The translations under genes and the position numbers were made by a program. Under the pieces are notes generated by a model, which made no database searches, was not told the origin of the DNA, and saw only the letters and a program-made list of their open reading frames with translations. This document shows, piece by piece, positions 56,130 through 61,554 of a stretch of DNA of 61,554 nucleotides. Position 1 is the stretch's first letter. The number at the start of each line of letters is the position of its first letter. This stretch comes from an uncultured Planktomarina sp. (GTDB lineage: Bacteria > Pseudomonadota > Alphaproteobacteria > Rhodobacterales > Rhodobacteraceae), in NCBI GenBank assembly GCA_905181815.1, contig CAJIZA010000002.1, positions 1 through 61,554 on the forward strand, written 5' to 3'.

Positions 56130-56834
56130 CTAAATATGTACGCCGAACAGATAACCCACGCCAGTGGTCACCGCCATCGCCAGAACACCCCAGCCCATGA
56201 CCCTAACCATCGCAGGCCGCATTGGGGCCCCACCAAACTTCGCGCCCAGCGCACCAAGGCCCGCCAAAGCGCCTACAGTCACCGTCCACACCGTTGGGAC
56301 GATCCAATCCGACGGGGCCATAATCGCCGCCAAAACCGGAATCGCAGCGGCCACGCTGAAGGTCAGGCCAGAGGCAACGGCGGCCTCAAGCGGGTTGGCG
56401 CTATGAATTTCCGACAGCCCCAGCTCATCACGGATATGAGCGCCGAGAGCGTCATGCTCTGATAGCTCTTGCGCCACTTTGCGTGCGGTTTCATCGGTCA
56501 GTCCACGCAAACAGTAAATCTCGACCAGCTCCTCTAGTTCGGCCGCAGGCATATCTCGCAGCGCCACCTCCTCGCGCTTGATATCCGCGCGTTCCGTATC
56601 CGATTGCGAAGACACCGACACATATTCACCCGCCGCCATGGACATTGCGCCCGCCACCAGGCCAGCGACACCAGCCACAAAGATCACCCGCGCATCCGGC
56701 TCTGCTGCCGCCACGCCCGCCACCAAAGAGGATACAGAGACAATCCCGTCATTCGCCCCCAATACAGCTGCGCGCAGCCAACTGTTACGGGTAACGTAAT
56801 GGGGATCATCAGGATGGGCGCTTGGGTGTGACAT
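56130..56834 (-). CDS. VIT1/CCC1-family iron/manganese transporter
   Basis: A 234-residue membrane protein. The first helix carries WLRAAVLGANDGIVSVSSLV and the second MSMAAGEYVSVSSQSDTE, both VIT1/CCC1 signatures; the cytoplasmic Glu-rich metal-binding segment (about 70-135, EEVALRDMPAAELEELVEIY) and three C-terminal helices follow. Relatives export Fe(II) or Mn(II) from the cytoplasm. No Fur-box-like site was recognised in the upstream gap. Confidence 0.88.
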   Translation of the reverse strand: MSHPSAHPDDPHYVTRNSWLRAAVLGANDGIVSVSSLVAGVAAAEPDARVIFVAGVAGLVAGAMSMAAGEYVSVSSQSDTERADIKREEVALRDMPAAELEELVEIYCLRGLTDETARKVAQELSEHDALGAHIRDELGLSEIHSANPLEAAVASGLTFSVAAAIPVLAAIMAPSDWIVPTVWTVTVGALAGLGALGAKFGGAPMRPAMVRVMGWGVLAMAVTTGVGYLFGVHI

Positions 56835-57098
56835 ATGGTCAATCTTTCAAAAATTTGGCATTATTAAAACATGCCGGCCATAACTTCTCAACGTGGGGCA
56901 CAAAGAAAATAGCGCAGATCTTAACGCGCCCGCAGCTGGGTATCGTGCCAGATCGGCCTGGCTGGACCGTCGCAGCAAAGGGCTGGTTTCAGAATTTGAC
57001 AGGCCGGGCAATTTTATCCGTCCGGTCGGCTTCACCCAAATTGCCCCATGCAAGGTCGCAATTTTTATAAAAAGGCGTCGCAAATGTGATGGCAAAAA
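56835..57098. other. intergenic between the VIT transporter and the creatinase locus
   Basis: This gap holds the divergent upstream regions of the two flanking loci. No complete gene was found. Confidence 0.45.
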
Positions 57099-57221
57099 GT
57101 GGGAGAATCGATCACATTTAATACGCATTCGGCGATGGCGTCGCTGGCGGGTGGCATATTCCACTTGCGCAAAATGGATCCTGAACGCCGGGATTTGTTT
57201 TTCAATGAGGTGTCGACATGA
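57099..57221 (+). pseudogene. C-terminal fragment of an unknown gene coupled to creatinase
   Basis: A 40-codon frame reads SITFNTHSAMASLAGGIFHL then RKMDPERRDLFFNEVST; its TGA overlaps the creatinase ATG (ATGA). An in-frame stop lies shortly upstream. The sequence looks protein-like and the overlap shows former translational coupling, so it is probably the end of a gene that once preceded creatinase. I do not recognise the family. Confidence 0.4.
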
Positions 57222-58436
57222 CCCAAATCAAGCGCCCAAATTTTCACCGGTTTCATAATGGATCAAAAGCGGCGCTGCCCTTTTGCGATACGGAATATGA
57301 AACCCGCCTAGCGGGGCTGCGCACCATCCTGAGCGACAAAGGTGTCAACGCGGCTGTTTTTACATCCATGCACAACATAGCTTATTATTCGGGCTTTCTA
57401 TATTGTGCCTTTGGCCGTCCCTACGGGTTGGTTGTCACCGCAACAGACTGCGTCACCATTTCCGCTGGCATCGACGCCGGCCAGCCATGGCGCCGCAGCT
57501 TTGCTGACAACATTACCTATACAGATTGGCAGCGCGATAACTACTGGCGCGCAATTGCTTCTGTGACGGGACAAGGCGTTGTGATCGGCTATGAGGGTGA
57601 TCACTTGTCTCTAAACCAAGCAGCAGCGCTCAACAGCTGTCTGGCCCCAAAAGCCCAAGTCGATCTGGCGCAGGCGACAATGCAACAGCGCATGATGAAA
57701 TCGCGAGGCTGAAATCGCGCTCATACGCGCTGGTGCTGCAACCGCAGATGTGGGTGGCTACGCAATCAAGGACGCAGTCCGTACCGGTGTGCAGGAAATT
57801 GATGTGGCCATGGCTGGCCGTGACGCAATGGAGGCGCATATCGCGCGGGAATTTCCAGATGCGGAGTATAGGGACACTTGGGTCTGGTTCCAATCCGGCC
57901 TAAACACCGACGGCGCGCATAATCCCGTGACAAGCCGTGTCTTGCAGCGTGGTGATATTCTCAGCCTCAATACCTTTCCTATGATTTCAGGCTACTACAC
58001 AGCATTAGAGCGAACAATGTTTGTGGAGACCGTTGATCCAGCATCCCAGTCCTATTGGGACGCCAATGTCGCCGCCCACGAAATGGGAATCAGCTTGCTG
58101 AAACCAGGCGCCAGCTGTGCAGAGATCACGGCCGGTGTGAACGCCTTCTTCGAAGACCGCAATCTGCTGCAATATCGCTCATTCGGCTATGGCCATTCCT
58201 TTGGCGTGTTAAGCCATTACTACGGTCGAGAAGCCGGGCTCGAACTGCGTGAGGACATCGACACGATCCTGCAGCCAGGCATGGTCATCTCCATGGAACC
58301 CATGATCACAATACCGGATGGGCAACCTGGAGCTGGTGGGTATCGTGAACACGATATTTTGATCATCACCGACGATGGCAATGAAAACATCACGCAATAT
58401 CCCTATGGTCCTGCCTTCAATGTGGTCGGAGGATAA
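57218..58436 (+). pseudogene. creatinase (creatine amidinohydrolase), single-base frameshift
   Basis: Creatinase hydrolyses creatine to sarcosine and urea. The two frames 57218-57712 and about 57706-58436 together cover the whole protein, about 406 codons versus 403 in the Pseudomonas enzyme. The N-part has AAVFTSMHNIAYYSGFLYCA and ITYTDWQRDNYWRA. The C-part has FQSGLNTDGAHNPVTSR (catalytic His), YYTALERTMF and VISMEPMITIPDG (catalytic Glu pair) and GYGHSFGVLSHYYGREAG. The total length is 3n+1; removing one base near 57703-57706 (TCGCGAG to TCGGAG) restores MMKSEAEIALIRAG. It is either a true recent frameshift or a sequencing error. Confidence 0.85.
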
Positions 58437-58457
58437 AGCAGTGCTACGCCTTAGCGA

Positions 58458-58654
58458 GATATTCTGACGTCAAATCCTGCCAATAAGGCCTATTTTCAAG
58501 CCAATGGACAACTGTCAGATCAAATCTCGCTCTTTATACCTACCCCCAAGCACTCCTCTGGTTGGTTGCCAAGAGACGCAGAGCCTATCCTTCGCTTTAT
58601 CCAATGCAAAAATTGCACAAAGCAGGTCAAACTTGCAATATCGTCACCCAATAT
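58458..58654 (+). pseudogene. possible DUF1214-like remnant
   Basis: One plus-strand frame without a start reads LTSNPANKAYFQANGQLSDQ, then ISLFIPTPKHSSGWLPRDAE, then ILRFIQ before a stop. The order of an Asn-Pro, a short strand and a Trp-Leu-Pro recalls the end of DUF1214/DUF1254 proteins, but the match is weak. It may be chance. Confidence 0.22.
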
Positions 58655-58747
58655 CTAGTAGGGGCCCAGGCAGCTTCAGCGCAAAAATGATCTAATCGAA
58701 CAGTCTCTGCGTATGAAAGTTGAGAAAAGCTTAAGAGTGTAAAACAC

Positions 58748-59113
58748 ATGCATAAATTGATCACTGTCATCTTTTTGAGCCTCATGGCCACAAGCGCGGC
58801 GGCGCAAGAAACCCTGACCAATAGGTCCGATTTTCTGAATGCAGTTGCCACAAATATCCTCGAGATCAAACTTTTGCGCCTGCAGCTTAAGGTCTTGGAT
58901 AACGGAAAAATCACCGGCAAAGCCTTTGGTCACAACGTCACAGGAGCTTGGGAGTGGACCAATGGATTCTTCTGCCGCAGCATGACTTGGGGAGACCGAG
59001 AGCTGGCGAATAATTGCCAGCAAGTTGCTAGGGACGGAAAATCACTCATCTTCATCAGCGACAAGGGCACCGGCCGCAGCGCCAAATTTTCCCTTCGGCC
59101 CACGACGCAGTAA
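58748..59113 (+). CDS. small secreted protein of unknown function
   Basis: A 121-residue protein with a clear signal peptide (ITVIFLSLMATSAAAQE, cleavage after AAA/AQ near residue 20). The mature part has two Cys (FFCRSMTWGDRELANNCQQV), likely a disulphide, and beta-rich GKITGKAFGHNVTGAWEWTN and ISDKGTGRSAKFSLR. Proteins of this shape are common in roseobacters and often mislabelled as dihydrodipicolinate reductase, which this is not. It has its own gap on both sides. Confidence 0.75.
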   Translation: MHKLITVIFLSLMATSAAAQETLTNRSDFLNAVATNILEIKLLRLQLKVLDNGKITGKAFGHNVTGAWEWTNGFFCRSMTWGDRELANNCQQVARDGKSLIFISDKGTGRSAKFSLRPTTQ

Positions 59114-59581
59114 GCACTTATCAGCAAGGGAAGAGTTCTTTATTTGAAGCACCATAATTGTTTGGAGCACACAAAGGCTCTGGCACGGCAACGAGACCTC
59201 GCAGCCTAGAAAAGCAAATTTAAACAATTATTAACGCCAAAAATTCCCGTGGTACGACAATCTGCGATTAATTTTGGTCCAGAGCGCTACGAGATTAATG
59301 CGGCCGCAGGCCCATCCATCGTCTGTATCGCGACTTTCCGTGTGACAATTCTGTTCAAAGCATTAAAGCACCAAAGGTAAAGACGCCACCCACTATCTAT
59401 GCGTGAGGTTTTCCAGCCTCGTCTTGATTTCACAAATAGCGGCATTTGACACAGTCGGTATACCTCCATATCCTTTTTGCCAGTTTAGCCATTTTTTATC
59501 TAGGTTTCAAAACCAAGACCACCTTCATAGGGTTGGTACATTGTAATGTAGCCCGAACACAGGCATCCGTGGAGATTAGAC
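59114..59581. other. intergenic region upstream of the QuiC-type gene
   Basis: A 468-nt stretch without a convincing gene. It is A/T-rich around 59210-59260 and 59460-59550. The QuiC-type start is preceded by GTGGAGATTAGAC, a reasonable ribosome site. No clear promoter hexamers, operator or terminator could be placed. Confidence 0.5.
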
Positions 59582-61468
59582 ATGAAAACCTCTATTGCGA
59601 CTGTTTCTATCTCGGGCAACTTCGGAGAAAAGCTTGAAGCGATCGCAGCCGCCGGATTCCATGGGCTGGAAATTTTTGAGCAGGACTTCATCGCCCATGA
59701 CGCGAATCCGCGCGAAGTCGGGGAGATGATCCGAGCGATGGGACTTGAAATCACAATTTTTCAACCTTTTCGTGATTTTGAAGGCCTGCCTGACCATCTG
59801 CGCACCAAGGCTTTCGATCGAGCGGAGCACAAGTTCGACCTGATACAAGAATTGGGAACGGATCTCATGTTGATTTGCTCCTCTTGTCACCCAGAGGCGA
59901 TTGGCGGCACCGATCGCGCAGCAGCAGATTTTCATGAGCTCGGAGAACGTGCGAAAAAGAGGGGGCTGCGCGTCGGTTATGAGGCACTGGCCTGGGGCCG
60001 TTATGTCAATGATCACCGGGACGCTTGGGAGATCGTCCGCCGCGCCGACCATGAAAATGTAGGGCTTATTCTGGACAGCTTTCACACTTTGGTACGTAAG
60101 ATCGATCCAGATACAATCCGCCGCATACCTGGCGATAAAATTTTTTTCGTTCACTTTGCAGATGCGCCGGCCATTGAAATGGACATGCTGTATCGGTCGC
60201 GTCACTTTCGCAACATGCCGGGGGAAGGTGACCTTGACATGATTGGCTTCACACGCGCGGTGATGGCCACCGGATATTCAGGTCCAATTTCGCTTGAAAT
60301 ATTTAACGATCAATTCCGAGGCGGCCAACCAAAAACCATTTCAAAAGATGGCTATCGGTCTCTCTTGGCGCTGATGGATGACGTCAATCGAGCGGAGCCA
60401 GCGCTTGCATTGAACGTGCAGGATACGCCTGCGCGAATTCAGGCCAAAGGCCTGTCCTTCATCGAGTTTGCCAGTAAGGCGGAAGAAGGAGAGGCCCTTG
60501 GCGCTTTGCTCTCCAGTATCGGGTTCACACATTCCGCGGATCATTTGACTCTGGATCTCACCCTATGGACACAGGGCGATATCCGCATCTTGGTGAACCG
60601 CGAAACCAAAGGCTACGCCAGCAGCGCATTTACCCTCCATGGAACCAATGTCTGCGATATTGGTATTGCGGTGGAAGATGCCGAGGCGGCCGCCGAGCGC
60701 GCAAGATTCTTGGGTGCTGACCTCTTTCAGCAGGCGATTGATCCCAAACAACTAAAAATCCCAGCGATCCACGGCCAAAGTGGTGGAATTTTGCATTATA
60801 TCGACGATAAGAATGGGCTTTCGGATGTATGGGATGTCGAATTCACCTCTCGAGCCGAGCCCTCACTCGGAGCAGGGCTGACCGGCATCGATCATATTGG
60901 TCATACGATGAGCTATGAGGATATGCTCAGCTGGTCTCTCTTTTACACGACACTCTTTGATATGAAAAAATCTGCAATGGTTGATGTGGTCGATCCCGAC
61001 GGGCTAGTTCGATCACAGGCGCTCGAGGCATTAGATGGCAGCCTACGGATTACCCTAAACGGGGCTGAAACCCATAAGACCATGGCCGGCAGTTTTTTGG
61101 CAGAAAGTTCCAACGCCTCTGTTCAGCATATTGCCTTTGCAACAGAGGATATCTTTGCGTCTGCCCAAACGTTGCAGGCATATGGGTTTGCACCCTTGCC
61201 TATTCCAACCAACTATTACGCCGACCTGGCCGCACGTTTCGACATCGACGCAGGCATGTTAGAGCGCCTGCAGACGCGAAACATTCTTTATGATGAGGAT
61301 GCGCGGGGGAAATTTTTCCAACTCTACTCACGTCCCTTCGCCGACGGCATGTTTTTTGAAATCGTACAACGCACAGGCGGATATGAAGGATATGGTGGCC
61401 CCAACGCCCCATTCCGTATCGCAGCACAAAAGCGCCTGATGCGGCAAAAAGGGATACCTAGGATATAG
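59582..61468 (+). CDS. quiC: 3-dehydroshikimate dehydratase (QuiC-type) with HPPD-like domain
   Basis: QuiC-type enzymes dehydrate 3-dehydroshikimate to protocatechuate in quinate/shikimate degradation. The 628-residue protein is a fusion. Residues 1-270 are a sugar-phosphate isomerase-like TIM barrel (GFHGLEIFEQDFIAHDAN, GYEALAWGRYVNDHRDAW, ENVGLILDSFHTLV, FVHFADAPAIEMD, PISLEIFNDQFRGG). Residues about 285-628 are two vicinal-oxygen-chelate repeats like 4-hydroxyphenylpyruvate dioxygenase (GIDHIGHTMSYEDMLSW, VQHIAFATEDIF, MFFEIVQRTGGYEGYG). The fused form is known in Pseudomonas QuiC. No other aromatic genes are in view. Confidence 0.82.
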   Translation: MKTSIATVSISGNFGEKLEAIAAAGFHGLEIFEQDFIAHDANPREVGEMIRAMGLEITIFQPFRDFEGLPDHLRTKAFDRAEHKFDLIQELGTDLMLICSSCHPEAIGGTDRAAADFHELGERAKKRGLRVGYEALAWGRYVNDHRDAWEIVRRADHENVGLILDSFHTLVRKIDPDTIRRIPGDKIFFVHFADAPAIEMDMLYRSRHFRNMPGEGDLDMIGFTRAVMATGYSGPISLEIFNDQFRGGQPKTISKDGYRSLLALMDDVNRAEPALALNVQDTPARIQAKGLSFIEFASKAEEGEALGALLSSIGFTHSADHLTLDLTLWTQGDIRILVNRETKGYASSAFTLHGTNVCDIGIAVEDAEAAAERARFLGADLFQQAIDPKQLKIPAIHGQSGGILHYIDDKNGLSDVWDVEFTSRAEPSLGAGLTGIDHIGHTMSYEDMLSWSLFYTTLFDMKKSAMVDVVDPDGLVRSQALEALDGSLRITLNGAETHKTMAGSFLAESSNASVQHIAFATEDIFASAQTLQAYGFAPLPIPTNYYADLAARFDIDAGMLERLQTRNILYDEDARGKFFQLYSRPFADGMFFEIVQRTGGYEGYGGPNAPFRIAAQKRLMRQKGIPRI

Positions 61469-61554
61469 GCTGGCGCGCGCAAACTGTTCACTTGGCTAAG
61501 ATGCATCCCAACACATGTTAACCATTGAGCAACATAAGCCACTATCATTTTACC
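61469..61554. other. right edge of the window, no feature
   Basis: These 86 nt after the QuiC-type gene contain no visible gene or terminator before the window ends. Confidence 0.4.

Noticed and set aside
1-61554. CRISPR arrays, rRNA genes and complete insertion sequences
   Set aside because: No regularly spaced repeats, rRNA sequence or intact transposase gene was seen on either strand.

Overview
The window looks like chromosomal DNA of a roseobacter-group alphaproteobacterium (Rhodobacterales). The evidence is the AapJQMP amino-acid ABC operon, an ATP12-type F1-ATPase assembly chaperone, the rpmH-rnpA-yidD-yidC-MOSC-engB-argB neighbourhood, TRAP transport genes, creatinase and moderate base composition. 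No 16S gene is present, so the genus is not fixed. The first base coincides with the start of a dispersed repeat, which suggests that the window begins at a contig edge.

Region 1 (1-8080) is an accessory island ending at tRNA-Arg(ACG). A TRAP operon (dctPQM, minus strand) diverges from a hydrolase-leuC-like-leuD-like-LysR operon (plus strand). The hydrolase keeps the whole active site of fluoroacetate dehalogenases. Two 138-bp palindrome-rich repeats (126/138 identical) lie at 1-138 and 7761-7898. The right copy sits inside the remains of a tyrosine-integrase-like gene next to the tRNA.

Region 2 (8.1-19.6 kb) holds housekeeping genes: a MerA-like flavoprotein with a TVP38 membrane protein, rpmH, rnpA, yidD, ttcA, a dead EAL gene, yidC, a MOSC protein, engB, argB, a sterol-desaturase-type protein, an Fe-S protein and a SixA-type phosphatase. 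Region 3 (19.6-28.7 kb) has aapJQMP, then ATP12, a HAD phosphatase, rluC, crcB, rarA and a broken luxR-type gene.

Region 4 (28.9-45.9 kb) is the str-S10-spc-alpha ribosomal super-cluster, read leftward. It is abnormal in two ways. First, rplB, rpsS, rplV, rpsC and rplP are missing between rplW and rpmC, and an oppositely oriented 2OG-Fe(II) oxygenase gene occupies the gap. Second, there is an intrinsic terminator after rplW, and another between rpmD and rplO followed by a promoter-like sequence. The cluster therefore appears to be cut into at least three transcription units.

Region 5 (46.2-61.5 kb) is accessory and partly decaying. It has a fructose-type ABC operon with only its kinase intact, an arylesterase divergent from an ABC exporter pair (tesA-ybbA-ybbP arrangement), a glycosyltransferase gene with an early stop, a DMT transporter, an acyl-CoA ligase, an AEC transporter, a VIT/CCC1 transporter, a creatinase gene broken by one extra base, a small secreted protein and a QuiC-type fused protein. 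At least seven separate loci in the window show gene decay.
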